Below, one piece after another: positions 11,586 to 27,000 of a stretch of DNA of 64,000 nucleotides. Below the pieces are notes generated by a model, which saw only the letters and a list, made by a program, of their open reading frames with translations, was not told where the DNA came from and made no database searches. A program made the translations under genes and the position numbers. How positions within the stretch are numbered: the first letter of the stretch is position 1; every line of letters begins with the position of its first letter. The stretch is from Phallusia fumigata. Taxonomy: Eukaryota > Chordata > Ascidiacea > Phlebobranchia > Ascidiidae. The stretch is from positions 1 through 64,000 of the forward strand of contig QXVZ01010116.1 of NCBI GenBank assembly GCA_008931825.1, in the 5' to 3' direction.

Positions 11586-12059
11586 TTAAACATTGACATA
11601 AAACTCCTCATTACATAGGTCAGCATCTGAATTCCATTTTTCTTCCTTCAACTCTAATTCTAGCTCCTGTATAGAAGTTTGTGCATAAAAATCAACTTCC
11701 ATATTGGTGACAAACTTAACCAAAACATCGACCCGTTTTTCCAATGTTTCTATCGGTGTTTCTACAACTTCAATTGCATTTGTCTGATGAGTACCTGCCA
11801 ATCAACAACATTGTAAAATATGTGTGCAACAATTGTAACACGTTCACATACTTATGTTTCTTGTGATCCATTTGGGCATCATGTTAAAGAAATATCCAGT
11901 CATTTGTTGCTTGAGAAAATCCACCATTTCAAATTTATTTCTGTCTTTTTCCACTTCCCATCGTGCCTTTAACCATAAAATGCCATTTACATTTTGACTT
12001 TTGCATGTATATTTGTTTGTGAAATAACATCTCGTCGAAGTCCGCAAGTTTAAACTTTT
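11586..12059 (-). CDS. Polycystin C-terminal tail with coiled coil (last two exons)
   Basis: The penultimate exon (low end 11852, donor gtatgtg) encodes WEVEKDRNKFEMVDFLKQQM, which resembles the post-channel segment DEMVELFLRRL of polycystin-1. The last exon (11586-11794, acceptor ttgattggcag) joins in phase to give THQTNAIEVVETPIETLEKR and then VDVLVKF and SIQELELELKEEK, a heptad-rich coiled coil as in polycystin-1 tails, where it mediates binding to polycystin-2. It ends with EEFYVNV and a stop. The 5' limit of the penultimate exon is uncertain (about 11975 or 12059). Confidence 0.7.
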
Positions 12060-15000
12060 CTTTTAACTTTCAGTTTGAAAATATTACGACACAACTTGCA
12101 GAATTAATTACAACCAGTTTCATAATACCCTCATGGCAGTACAAATCGACGATAGCTTGGCCAAGCGATCGATGCCTCTTACGTTTGTAACCACCAAAGG
12201 AAAAATTTGTAGTGGCCATAAGGAAATTGTTTTTTGATTTTTTAATTGCCTAACATTCTCGAGTAGTGAATATGTTTATTGTTTGACTGCTATTACCTGA
12301 AAGTCACTGTTTTGGGTCCTACTAGTATATGTGCTTAATCTGAAGAAATACAGTAACTGTTGTCAACTTGCTGGTAAAAGTTGCGTACCGCTTTGATGCT
12401 GTCGTCGAGAATTACTGTAAACATGTTGATCAGAAGGATCGTACAGACACCGGCAAAAGTGATGAAGAAAATCGGACCTAAAAATCGATCAGCGTTTTGC
12501 AACTCAGTAAAGTCGAATCGGCCCACCAACATTGACATCATTTCTTGAGCCTAAATACAGGAAAATCGGGTGTTATCAAAAGTTAAGTGAATAGTTAGCA
12601 ACAGATAAACAAAAGGCATGTTTAGATCAAGTAAACTCATGAAACAAACCGCCTGTAAAACGGTGCTATATTGTAACAGCTTCTGCTCAAACCAAATGTT
12701 GGCACAAAATAGGAAAGCGGCAAAGTAGATGCTGAACATTGAGAGAAAATAGCCAATCGGTTTGGCTGCATGTCGGAGTGTGAACGCCAGAAGACGAATA
12801 CGCCGATTAAACGCAAGCAGTTGGTTGAACTTTGTGGTGGCCAGAAAAAGGGTAAAGGCCATAAAATATCGAAACAACTCATTGCAAAACGTAACATACT
12901 GTAGGTTGACGAAATTTTCTGTAAATAATAATGTTTGTTAAAAAAAACGATACAGATCTTTTTTACACAGTTAAAGGTACCTTTATACATGTCGCCGGAT
13001 ATTTTGTCCAGGTAAAATTGAAGGCTTATCGATTTAATCGCATACATCGCTATAGCACACAGGGACAGCATGGAACCGATGATATCAACCAAGTTCCAAA
13101 AGGAATGGAAAAACTCTTTACCCGTTGCCCGAATCAAGGATATTGTCTAAATTGTGTAGGATATGGGTAAATACAGTCTACACATAACTTTTTTTGACCA
13201 CAGTTGCAGACATGTATAGGTGTTATTTCCTGTTGCAGATTATATGTTATTAGAGGTATTTACCATGTACATTCTGTAGACCAAAACCAACACAAAAATA
13301 ATCTGCACTGTGACCACAATACCCCCTTTGCCGTCAATAAACTCGTACAGTCGGATAGGTGTAATGGATGGATAGGCAAAAAAAGACCCGGTTTCTGATC
13401 TTTCCAGCGATAAGATAGACGATGTAAACAAGTTTATGTTTGCATTGTAAACCTGGAACAAGGATCAACATTAATAAAGATTGTAAAACATTAAGATGAT
13501 ATACTAAAGTTATGAAAAAATTGTAACAAGTACAACAAGTACAAAAGTAAAATTATTCTCACAGTAAATTCAACAAATATAGCTGCAGTATTTCTGTCTA
13601 TCCAGTCTTGACTTTTTAGTGTGTTGAGAATTGCTCTGCTGCTGTGTGCTGTGTTTCCCAATGTGGCTGTATAACCGCCTCCATCATACCAGTTTAATTT
13701 TCCGTGGAATGGTACACCACCCAATTGGCTACAAAGACACAAGTTTGCTCGAGTTCCAGGTTCATTGTTGGGAAAGTATACTCCGTAAAATACTTACAAA
13801 ACGTTTTGAAACTTCCACGGGTTATCGGCGCTTTCCTCAACAGTTTTTGTAACCCAACCAGCAGTGAATGAATTTTTTTCTTGGTTAACAATGTGATAAC
13901 TTTTTAAGCAGTCTTTCGTAGAAGTGGTGATCGTACGATTTACGACACAGTCGCCTAAAAATAAGAACTTATCCAGTATTTCACTAACATTCACATATAG
14001 CGAAGTAAATCAATCAACCTTTTTGTGAGCGAACTTGTCTTATGCGAGCCGGTCCAATGACAAAAGTTTCGCGATTAGTTAAAAACCTCGTTTCCATCCA
14101 TGTCACCCTTTTTCCATTATACCAGTTGTCCGCGTAAAGTCCTTTCACCAGCACACACTCGGCCCATTCCCAAAAGTTTTCAACGGTCCGAATCTATCGT
14201 TAAGACATGCCATTTTACGTTTGTAAGATAGGTATGCGCCTTCATTTTGAACTAAAAGTGCGGGTGCTTGAAACATTTGTATATTACTAAATCTGCATTT
14301 ACAAAATTTATAGAACTTTAAACCAATGATTTAAATCGTTGAGGAGGTTACATTACCTCTTCGAAAAGCGGATCGGTTTCGAGAAATACGTTTGAAACAG
14401 ATTGACGCATCCAAAACGAATTCGGGTCTTTTGCAATATTAGTTGTGACGAGAACAAGTATGATGTAGAGCATATAAGTTCCAATATCATGCATCGTGTG
14501 AATCATTCGCTTGTGATTTTCTCTTTTTTTTCTTGCAACATTCAATTGTTTAGAAGTAAGTGCTTGAGTGTTCTGGACTTTAACTGAAATGTCATGCTGG
14601 TTAGGTGCCTGTAGCGTTAATCAACTACATATTTCATTTTTTACCGAGGTCATCATCTGTAGGGCATTGAGTTATCCATTCCATTTCCTTTTGCCTAAAG
14701 TCACTGACATTAATTTCAACCATTTTGTTATCTTCCACAATTTCTTGCGCTTTTTCCCTGGCGAAACGGTTTACCAGAAAAGATACAACTACTGCTCCGA
14801 TGATTACCTGCAAGGCAACAGCTCGATGACTTTTTACAGTACGTATAACTAGTAAACAAACAATGCACAGAGAAACGCGGTATCAGCAGTATTTAGACGA
14901 ACCTTGGCTGGCTGAATAACAAATATAGATTGCGTGAATGAAAAAACGATTGAAATAAGCCAGTCTTTTGACTTTTCTGGCCCCCATTCAACACTGTAGA

Positions 15001-18000
15001 TGAAAACAAATGAAGCACTAATGGCCGTCACTACAAAGAGCAACGACCAGGACATATAGATGCACCAGTAAGGTAAAGTCCTGCAAGATGACAGTTGAAT
15101 GTGAATTTAATGCGTTACCATTTGATAATATGATACCTATTACAGCTAGCGCACAATTTAACAAATTTACAAAAGCAAAAATAGGTAAGACAAACTTTTG
15201 ATAAAGTGTATTGGGCCTTGCATATTCTTCAGGATGGTCGTTTGCGTTGCGGTTTAGGACTTCCAAAGTCGATTCTTGTAGCAAAGTCTTAACGTTATCA
15301 GTTAAATCATCGGAATCCTTGGGCCGAATGCGCCGAAACAGCTAAGGGACAAGTGTGTTGTTATCGCAACATAAAGCCGCAGTACATACGTTTCTTAAAT
15401 GCATACCTGTACTATTAGAATGTTTACAGGAAGGACAATCACGGAAGCTTGTATACTTATCAAAAGTTGTTGCACAGTAAGCGATATTGGACCTAGAGGC
15501 AAAATAAGCGTAAAATGTAGCTTCTTGGTTTTAACTTTTTTAGAAAAATGAAAAACCTATTTCAATTCTTCCTTGTTGCCCGCTATCTTCGCTGTCCTTG
15601 CCATAAAACATTGCACTAGTCAACATAGTTGAAACCAGCAATGTAAAGGCACACGACAGGCGCTGAACTCTGTTAAAGTTGCTCTTTGTGGGACGGGAAA
15701 ACACTACAAGAAAGCTTATTTAATGCTTTGTCAGTTAAAACGTTAAAACAGCACTAACAAGAAAACCACAAATGTCCATCACTAAAATCTTGCTTAGTTG
15801 AAGAAGCAAAAAGATTCCGAAAACTCGCAAGTTGATCGCCAGCAACGGGAATAACCCTTTCAATCTTGCCGTCTGATTCGTCAACAGCTAACCAATCATC
15901 GCAGATAAAGTGAAACCTGATTGAACACTTGGCCTTCATGACTTTTGCAAAGACTGTTATTATTGGTGAAATTTTGTTTGGTCTAACCTTTTTTCTGTTT
16001 GTAGATCCGTTACAATCACGTGATTAAGATACCANNNNNNNNNNNNNNNNNNNNNNNNNNNNNNNNNNNNNNNNNNNNNNNNNNNNNNNNNNNNNNNNNN
16101 NNNNNNNNNNNNNNNNNNNNNNNNNNNNNNNNNNNNNNNNNNNNNNNNNNNNNNNNNNNNNNNNNNNNNNNNNNNNNNNNNNNNNNNNNNNNNNNNNNNN
16201 NNNNNNNNNNNNNNNNNNNNNNNNNNNNNNNNNNNNNNNNNNNNNNNNNNNNNNNNNNNNNNNNNNNNNNNNNNNNNNNNNNNNNNNNNNNNNNNNNNNN
16301 NNNNNNNNNNNNNNNNNNNNNNNNNNNNNNNNNNNNNNNNNNNNNNNNNNNNNNNNNNNNNNNNNNNNNNNNNNNNNNNNNNNNNNNNNNNNNNNNNNNN
16401 NNNNNNNNNNNNNNNNNNNNNNNNNNNNNNNNNNNNNNNNNNNNNNNNNNNNNNNNNNTCACTAATTGCGTCACGTTTTCCTGTTCTTCTCGCTTGTGCG
16501 TATAACGCGCTGTTTAAAGCTCCTCGTCATTATGAACTGATAATGACAAAAGCGGTTCTTGAAACGTTTGCATTTCTATGTATTCACTACATAAAAGCTC
16601 TATGGCTAGTACGTCTACAATTAAGTATGCAACAAACTTAGACTGTATTACCGTCCGATGCAGGTTGACATAACTGTTCAGCTGTTGTTGTCTGTGACTG
16701 AAGATTGAAACCGTTGGTGCTCAATTCAACACTCGGCTCGCCAGGAACTCTTTGCATCAACACGGCGCTGGACAAGGTGGACATGGACTTCGCAGCCTGA
16801 TTTCCAACGAATCTACTCTGTATTTTAATTAAGTTCATTTTTTTGAGTTCAGCGCATATTCATAACACTTTTGAAAGGTATGAGTTTGTATGTTAACAGA
16901 CTATTTGACGTGGTATTGGGTATATTTTTATTTGGGTTGCAAAAGTGGGTTTCGGTAATTGCTGTACGACACATATTTAATCGTACAAGTTAAACTAAAG
17001 TAGCAGAAGAATTCATACGCATACGTTACATGTCATAAACATGTACTTTTATTTAGAATATTGTCGCAAATTGTATTTTTAAGTGTGTACAAAGCAGCTT
17101 TAACACTAGACACAGCATTTTCATAATGCTATAATGCTGAGCGCAACTGGGTAGACTTTTTCATTTCAGGGGATGGAAATAGTCGGCCATTGGACAGCAT
17201 GGTCAAAAAAATAATTAAACGCCGTAAACTGGGTGTGTTTCTAGTTTTAGCGTATCCCATGCACTATTTAAAGCATCGCATCAGTATATACTATGAAAAT
17301 ATTTTATGAATAATGTTACCTCTTGTCTATTATGTTCATACAACTCAGCCTCGCGTTTTGCGTTGATGCTGCGTCTGTTCGTTCGTTCCTGTGGCGATAA
17401 ATAATTTTCTTCGTCATCTAATACTGCCCTGTCGGATTGTGTCACGTTTGGTGGGGATGAAAAGACTGGAACTGCCACAAGACTCTCAGTGGTGTTGGAA
17501 CTTTTCGATTGGGCTACAAGTTGATTTCTCGCAGCTTTCATTACGTTGTCAATTCCCGCAATCATTGCTGATGCTGTTTCTTGTACATCTTCAAATGCCT
17601 TTTTATTTGAAAGCCTATGGGAAATCAGCAACTATGTTTTAGTCAGATAAAGTTTGTGATTATAAAGATCTTATCAGGTTTTGTGACATACTTTGATCAC
17701 CAAAACCGAATAAAATACATTTTTAATGGAAGAGGCAACGAAAGTATCTTGGGGATGAAAAAAATATTTTACCGCAACAATGTCTCAGTCTGGTCAGATA
17801 TGGCATTAATGGCAGTATGCTGAGCGTTTGAGTCTACTTCGGAGATAATCTGAGTTAAACTTCCGATCGCACTGCACGACTGTTGAATTTCTGTAAAAAA
17901 CAAAATTTATGCTTAAAATGAACAGTTTTCTGTTTATGGCTACTTGCCGTCTAAATCGCTGTCAATGTTGATACGGGAGACAACAGCATCCATTAGTTTA

Positions 18001-21000
18001 GATCTGATGGTCATTCTTTCCCGCTCGTGGTTTTTTGTATTTGATGTTTTATTTGATAAATCGCTGTTCACGTATGTTTCCTGTTTTAAGCAAGTTTTAC
18101 AATTAAATTTTGGTTTGTAACATGCAAATCTCTTCTGTTCAATACTATTTAAATACGGAACACACAATCCATTTAAAAGGTAGGCGAAATTCGTTGACGC
18201 ATGAGAAAATAATATTTTATATTTTAGACATCACGTTGCTACAGTTGATGCAGTAAAAAGGTAAATAGTAAAACAATTCCCAGTCGAAATCATTTGTTAA
18301 ATTTACCTGCTGGGATTGCGTATTGAGGATACTTGATACAGCTGTCGAAATTTGCGTTAATTCCTGGGTGTTTGATATCACAGCACTAGAGTCAGTGATA
18401 TTTGTTAAAGACTCGATTGATATATTCTGCAAAGCAAGACACCAACAATAAAAACTGAAAACTTATCCTCTAAAATTGGTTTATTGCTTGGCAAAATTGT
18501 ACGTTTGCGATAGTACGTTCCATTGTTGCACGCTGAAAAATTCGATTACCTGGGATTCAAAAACTCGTACAGTTAAATTTAAAGAAGTGGACTCTCCGTA
18601 TTCATCCCAAATTCTAACATGCACTCCAACCCTGTAAATGAAATATTTTTATTACTAAAATAACCAAGAACCAAACTTAACAATTAGAAAAAACGACAGG
18701 TCCGTGCACGAATAGTGCAAGTTAGTGAGATATTTTTGAGTTGTAAAGGTAGAAAAACCTATTCCAATTACATAAAACGATGTCTAAGTGTCTTTGCTGT
18801 TAGCTTTACATCTCAAAACGTCACACAAAATGCTTTATCTTGACACTGCGAGCAACGCCTCGTTAACACAAACGCCCCTGAGAAACAGGTGCGTTTAAAA
18901 CGAAAGTAGATTTTTTACTCAGGAGATAAAATCAAAGGTCAAATCCTTACACGTTTTTATGTCCGACTATATTTTTGCTTCTGAAATTGTTTAAAGTTGC
19001 AATTCTCCAAACAAGTTTACCTGTAGTCTTCACTAGATGATCCATGGGGAAGAAATTTGTCAGCTATTAAAGGATTGTTTCCAAATGACAAAAGCATCGG
19101 TGTCGCGTTGATGCTAGTGTAAACGTAAACCTAAACAAGAGAGTCTAGTTCTGAACTGATTCCTCATGAACATAAATGCCAGTACAAAGAAATGTATTGC
19201 AGACACAGACGTTTTGTCTGCTTGTGTCTTTCTGAGCAGCTTTGTAAATAAGAACGTATTATAACAAGCGCAACTATTTTGTTTTTAGTTTATCACCTGA
19301 TACAACAAGACAAATTCGTTGTTAGTTATTGGTGTGCTCCGGTCAACGTATAACCCTTCATCTTTCCACCCGAAGCACGTGATAGTGAAGGTGTCATTCA
19401 TTTCAATGCCTTAAAAACACAGTTTTAAGATTATTACAAAAAAAGCTTTATACCGTCGCATCAAAAAAGCTTTAAAATTTTTCCATACCTTCCAGTGGTT
19501 CAATATCACAACTTCCACCATACGGCGGAAGATTTGTAATTAACTCAGTTTCGCTCCAGCCAGGAGTCGTAAAGTCAACTTCGCCGTTTACTCTAACCCG
19601 ATATTTCATTCCAGGTATTAAGGAATTCGGTCGAATCACCAAGTACGGTCCAGAAACACCTACATTGAAATTTAATTTATTTGTACCGTTTTGACTAAAT
19701 TTCTTCGCTACACATGCTAAAAAACTTTTTTTTATCCAGCAATAGATTCTCAAGGTTGTATTTGTGGAAAAAGTTTATACGAATCTTAGTAGCACAACAT
19801 GATTGATAATTTCGCTACTTTTTTAAGAATTTCTCACCAACGGATGACATTTTATCCAAATCATATACAGGAACAAACTCCTCGTCTGTTGTCTCTCTGC
19901 GTAGTCTCCTTTTATTTCCCTTACTCACAAACAAAGACCACCTCAAAGACAGCGAAGAATTTGCTCCAAATAAAGTTTCGTTCAAGGCAGTGGAACCGTT
20001 GTTAATAGATGTCGTTACATTGACTAGCAGGGTAAGGGTGTTTCTGGTGTTTGTTTTCAAGTTGCAGTTATATTTGCACACAATTCTAAAAAATATAAAA
20101 GTGTTTTCATAAAGTTTTTGTGACACGATACCTTCGGTTGTAACACAATGTATATCGTAAATCACATGGGGAAATATAAAGTAGTAATAGAAGTACAGAA
20201 TAACAATTGATAGTATTGGATAAAAAGTGTATCATAAAAAATGATTTAAGGAAACATCTCTACTCAATAACAGATGGATCTCCACGTGAAATATCGAGGA
20301 CTTGAAAAGAATAAGCAATACGATCGGTGAGGGGATCTTTCATTCTAACACGTATGAGATAGCTCGCCCCAGCTTCAAACAGACTCGTGTCGACCTTTGA
20401 AATATCATGTATCACAGAATAATAAAAAGAAAGACAAAATAGTTTGATAAAGTACAAGGTGGATTGCTGTAAACACATTTTCGACTTTACCGTTAAAAAG
20501 CCACACGATGTGGATTCTTTCAAAACAAGTGATTCGCAATGTTCACTTTTTCCAATTGTTGCCTTCGGATAGTAACCACTTGTCACACAAACTGTGGATG
20601 ATTGGTAAAATTGAAACAACAACGAATTTTCTGCAAAAATATAAGACGGTAAAAAAAGATTTAACAAAATACAAATTCAATATCCGCCTACCAGGAATAT
20701 GGCATCTGTGAGTTACGTGCATACAAGTATTGGCTTCGATAGGTTCACCATTTCCACTCAATTCCGTATCGTATACGCTGGTGGCTTTATAAGGCATTTG
20801 CGAAAAATGTAGCTCGCTGATTGAGGTATAACAGCTAGAAAGATTTTCGCATTTGACTTTCAACTTTTCCAGCCAATTTGTGTCACTGTTTGCTTGGCTA
20901 GAATTTATTTCAAACAAAGATTGTTACTTTTTAGGTCCCTAAACAATTTTCTGTTTTTTTGTTGATTGCTAACGTACTTGGAGCTATTGAGATATATCAG

Positions 21001-24000
21001 AGAGGAAAATTGCAACACACGATAACTATTTGGGCATTCTATGTCAATGTATCCACAGAAAATGGACTCAGACCAACCTGCATAAAAAATACAGGTCGGT
21101 TAAAACGATGCGACAACTAAAAGCAAGCTTAACAACTTGTAAAAAATTTACCCAATTTTCCGTCAAACATTAAATCGATTTCATCTTGCAAATTTAGTAC
21201 GTTTTCCTCCAAATAAATATCTTTGTCAACTCGATATGGGCAGGACCATGCGAATTCAAATTTGCTGTAATTTAGGTTTGGTTTTAGTTCTTCCAAACTG
21301 ACTTCTACCGGGTCATAAGATGACGATGCAGCATCCATTATAACCACATCACCATAACCAACTGCTCGACGAACACCGTATTGTACACCCGCCACAAGGG
21401 GCGGTCGAACTATGTTAACGTAGACACAATCAGAAGCATTGATACCAACTTCGCCGTCCATGGCTACATTAGTGCAAATCAAATGAAGACCGATAGGCAA
21501 GAATCTTTTTGGCACCGTGATGCCTTCAGACTTATTTGTGTATTGAAGCTCGACGGTTTTTCGAAACTTGATTTGTGGATTTGCAAATCGTTGGGCCGCT
21601 GATGGAAGTGTTACGTAGATATCACCTTCTTCCTTCCTGCTTATCTCCGTCCCAGGGTTGAAGGTTGAATTATCGTAAGTCACTTTGAATATTTGATACG
21701 CATCCCACCGTATTGCGAATTTATTAGTAGATCGGCAGTTGAGACGAATTATTGAGAAGAGGCGAAACTCCACAATGCTCGCAATGCGCTGAGGCTCGTC
21801 GAGGGAATTTTGATTTCCTTTCTCGATTAAAACATAAGGATAATCGCAGAGTATCTCGGTCACTGTTAAATCGCTGGACGTGGTTTGACGAGAAACGTGA
21901 TTGAAACCCAACGCACGAATCTGTAAAAAAATAATGTATTCGTACCATACGAATTGCAGTGTCCGTTGTAAAAATTCCCTTACCGTTTGTACGCCTGGAC
22001 TTGTGTAATTGTGCTGGTATGTAAAGTAAAGAAAACCTGATCCGTTACTTAGATCCCCTGAATATTCATAAAATATATTGTTGACTCCATAAAAATCTGA
22101 CTGATTTTCCATTAACAAATAAAAATTGTAAGGATTGATTCGATTATCTTCCAAACACTCAGCGGTGGTGCCAAAAGCTACTTGCGGTGTTAAATCGCCA
22201 GGATCAATAACAAAGCACGAATTGGTTCCAAACTAAAAACAAAAAATTGGAAATAAGTAAAATGTTTGCCATACACTTCACGACATCTAACCACCTTTTC
22301 CACAAATAGTGTCAGGTTTGCTGTTTGATTCACAGTTGGAGGTTCGAGGATCGTAAACTTTAAATTTTCAACAACCTCCAAAATGTTTGTTTTTAATTCT
22401 GCAACTGATGAACTTATAGGGTTAGAAACTTTCACACTGACAATTTTTGTCCCAGGATAATCAAAGGCCACAAGCAAAGACGACTCTCCAGCAAATTGTG
22501 TTGAATCTTGCTTTTCTGCAAACTCTGATCCAAGTGCCTCGAGCTGCGCCAGGGAAACTTTTTGTAGGAGTTTGACGTTTACCCCAAATCTGTTTTGTAA
22601 TTTAAAGATTTAAAAAAACACGGTAAACGTTCTGTGTGGACATTTCTTTAGCCTATTTTACCACTACCCTTTTATCTTATAGTAAAAGAGATAGTAAATT
22701 TAGCAGTGGTTTTCCAAAATAATGTGAAGGTACGCTTAACGTACGGGAAGGTACGTGTCCTTTTATTATTCGTGCCGAAGAAACACCGTGGAAAAGAAAA
22801 AATTATCGTACAGCATTTAAAACTCAAATTCTTTTGGGCGTGAAGTCATGAATTAATTGTACATTAAAGTTTAAACCAACCTTTTTATGGGCCGATGTGT
22901 AATATCTGCCTGCAGTTCGTTTTCCAACAAAAAAGCTTCAAGATTTTCGCTTGTGTGCCACATAATGTGGACTGTAACGTTTTCCGGAAAAATTTGCCAC
23001 TGCATTGTAAAATTAGACCCGCAGTCGATTGTGGTTCGAAATACAATAGCTCGGTTCAAAGGAAAGTAAGTTTCTGTATTCCTATCAAAGTAAATTGACG
23101 TTAATGCTTAGAAATTTGACCACACTTGAGTTGAATATTTTACTTGGTATTTCCTGATTTTCCGTAAAACGCGTTGTATAACTCAGATCCATCTAAAAAT
23201 ACGTCGACTCCGGTCGTTTCACTAAGATCGATGAACTGAGCGGAGATACGTGCTGCTTTAACTGCATCAAAAACATGAATTGATTTCGGAAAAAGACTTT
23301 CCTTGTAACTTATGGCGTTTGAGAAGTTGAGTTGTAAGTCGTATTTTCCAGGCCTTTTGTACAAATGCGTAAACTCAGCGACAAACTCAGATGCGATGGG
23401 AAATGTAGAGACCACCAGGTCAGATGTTCCATCCCCGTAAAAAATGTGATAATGAATATATGAACCATTCAAAGCTCTTGACTGAAAAAAGAGTGACTGG
23501 TTTACAAACGCATTGATAAATTGCCCTTGCGTAAAGTTGTAAATTCCTTTAGAGTTAGGAATTTTGGAACTAAATATATCAAGACTCGTTGTGCAGATAT
23601 ATTCCACCAGTAGAAAAGAGTACGCTAGGTTCAATGAGCTAACATGATTGGATAGTGCAGCTATTATTTCAACTTTCCCGAGGTTCTTCCTCGTCAGGAC
23701 AAAAGTTGCAGGAAATAGACCTAAAATATTAAAACAGTTTTAAGCGAATTGAACACCGCTAGATAATGGGAAGCGAATGCCAATATATATTTGTATGTAT
23801 ATATTGCAAACATAATGAAGAATGTAAAATATACCCCATTTCATTTAAACAAAACTAACCTGTCTCGTAGATATTATGACTTTCCAATAGGATAGTTTGC
23901 ATGTTTGCGTTTAGCCAGGTTACTCGGACATCAGTTGCCCAACCATCAACGGAATCATTCCTTAAACCATTACCTAGGTTTTCTAAATGAGCATCAAGAG

Positions 24001-27000
24001 TTACAACGCCAGGAGGAAATTCTATAACATCCACTTGATCCATAACTAGCACAAGATCCCCTCCAGTGAGGGAGTTTTCGACTATTATTGGTTGACTATT
24101 GTTGAGAATGAGTTGTCCAAAAACATTCCAAACAGTAAGTGAAGGCAGGTATCTTCCAGGAGCAAAATAGGTGTGTGTAAAAACGTGCAAATCTGGTTGA
24201 TCAGGGGATGACCGATAAAAGTTTTCTACAGCTGTAACCTTACTTGAATTGTCACCAAAATCAAGAGTGTACAATGGAACAGAGCCACTTTCGAGCTCCA
24301 CTGTCATTTCTAGGTTTTCTTTTTGTGCTTCTAAATATCTAGAACAGCAAACATATCAAATATAATAACGTTTAAATGTTGTGGTTTCCTAATTTGTCGG
24401 ATAAAACTAATAGCAAAAAACGATACAGTTTACTAATGCAAACGATAGTTGGGAGGTACTGTAAAAACGCAAATAAGCACAACAAAAAATACAGGAACCA
24501 AATTTGCGACGGTAAAAATACCTTTTTGATGTTGCATAAAACTTTACTCCAACTAGTGACAAACCAATTCTTGTAGTCATGCTTACGTTTATACGACTCA
24601 CGTTGTTGTACAGGAACATTGATATGTTAAAATATCCTACTTCCGTGTAACTGAAATACAAAAATTTGTGTAGAAAATAAAACAAATTTAAAGATTCATT
24701 TTGGACTATTGAAAACCGTAAATTGTTTGTCTGGAATTACCATGAAAATATCTTACACAGTGCATGGTTTTTAGAATTTAATTGAAAAAACACAGGTTGA
24801 TGCAGTTGATCAAAACGCAACAAAGTTGTTGGCCACAATGGTTACATGAGTTATGTGCGAAAGTTGCTGGAAAGTACAATACAATTTTTCAATATGATTA
24901 TTACGTGACTGATGATATTGCTTTTCTGAAACATTATAGTAAAATTTTAGTTTTGCTATTGCTAATGTTCCTAACAAAATTTCTTTCATTTTGACAGATA
25001 ATGTCACCTGCATTGGCTTGTGTAAGTAAACTAAGAAAGTATATATTCGTTTGAAGATAAATATACCTGTGAGGTATTTCAAACGTTTCAGATTGAAAAA
25101 AGTTTAGATAATGTGTTTCGCAAACAGTGTCGTCTCCGAAACAAACATTAACATATCCGTTGGGTGCAGGACGCGCGTGATGTAACGTAGATACTGATGG
25201 AACACCAGGTTTGAGCACTGGTTCTGTTGTCAATATTGTCCCAGCCACGGAAAGCTCCACATAAACAGAAACTGAGTTAGTGATAATGCCAAGTGAGTTC
25301 ACAGCTAATACTCGAATTTCATAACGACCGGCTTGACCATACGATTCACAAATCGATCTGCAAAATAAACAAACATTATGCGATTTATTTAATTAACCCA
25401 TATATATTTTTGAGCAAACGCGGCAACCCAAACCAACAAATGTTATCTTCTAATGAAGCAAAATTTACCGTGAAAAGCATTCGTCAAATCCACAAACTTC
25501 CACAAAGTTCTTGTCCTTGTTATTCGGGTCTCCAAAATCCCACTTGACAAGGATGTTAGTTCCATGTCTAATCGTTAGTGTCAAGCAAAACTGCTGCCCC
25601 ACAAGGAGGTATCTTTTATTATTGACAACAGCTAACTGCAATCCGGTAATGGGAACTTCCAATGTGACGTAGGAAACGATTGTCGAAATTGGTCTGGTGA
25701 CTAAATTGTAACAAGACAACACTAAAATGTACGTAGAAGCTAAACCAAATTTGGAACAGGACTCTTGATAATTTGGTGCATAAGTAGTCTTTGGTATTTG
25801 GGCGTAACCCTTGTTGTCGAAATTGACAAAATAAAAGAGGGAATCGTTAGAAGTGACAGATTGCACTGGTTCAGCAACCTCTGGAACAGAGAAGTTGGCA
25901 AACTTCAGTGCCCATTTTAGTTGAGAACCTGTCGAAATGCTCCAGTGGTGTTTGAAAATGTCACCAAACGCAACAACTGCTTCAGTGGAAGCTACGAGAT
26001 GACGAATCCGACTCACTATTACAGATGTGCTTTCAACAAACCAACTGTTTAGACGGTTCCAACAGGTTACTGTAGTCTTGTAAACTCCCTCTGTGTGGTA
26101 TCGATGATATGCAGTAGGTATGGGTAATTTTTTTACACCTACTGTTTCATGAGGGGAGCCATCGTTGTACTCCCATCTACAGGTCATCTCCAAGCCTGTA
26201 AGTGCAAATGTTTCTACTGCCACAAGTTGTCCAGGTTCCGAAATCACTTGTCGAATGAATGCAAGTTTTACTTTCTCTATGGACTCCCTGACGTTGAAAT
26301 GCACGACAGATATTGCTGAAGAATATCTGACGGAACTGACAATCTCAAGTTGTATGTTGTATTCTCCGGGCTGTTCATAAAAATGATAAAGTTGCAGGTG
26401 ACCAGCTTCATGAACATTCGTGTAAGAGGTATAATTGCTTCCATCTCCGAAATCTATATTAAGGAAAATTCGCAACAGACCACAGGAGCAGTAATATACT
26501 CCGACGATATGGTCTCCATAGGGGTCGCAACAGAGAATCTTTTGTATGGCAACGACGATTTGCTGATTGACGTCCACAGGCCCACTTGGCTCTACGATTA
26601 ATTCAGCCTCAGATACTGGAGCTCGAGAGTAGACAGTAAACAAACTGTCGAAAGCATATACTGTAGCGTTGACACTATTTCCGCATCTGTATATTCCACC
26701 ATATTGAACGTAGCCACAGAAACTAGAGCATTTAAAATCTGGTTTACTGTTTTGATATGAGAAAAGGCCAACTGGATGTAAGTTTCTACTGCGGTTATAA
26801 TGGCAAAGCGATTGGGTTTCCGGACCTGGAACGTCGTGCAGTGACACGTTCCAAGCAAAGCAAATGCAATTATCAAGTTGGAGCATCGACAGGACAGAAT
26901 TTCTTCTTTTTCTGCAGTACCGACGGCAGGAGACGGAGAGATCGTAAGAACCAAGTGGTTTGTACAAGTATGACTTTAAATTGCCCAAATTATAAAATGT

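Noticed and set aside
16016-16505. Open frames on both strands of about 150-160 codons
   Set aside because: They consist almost entirely of N.
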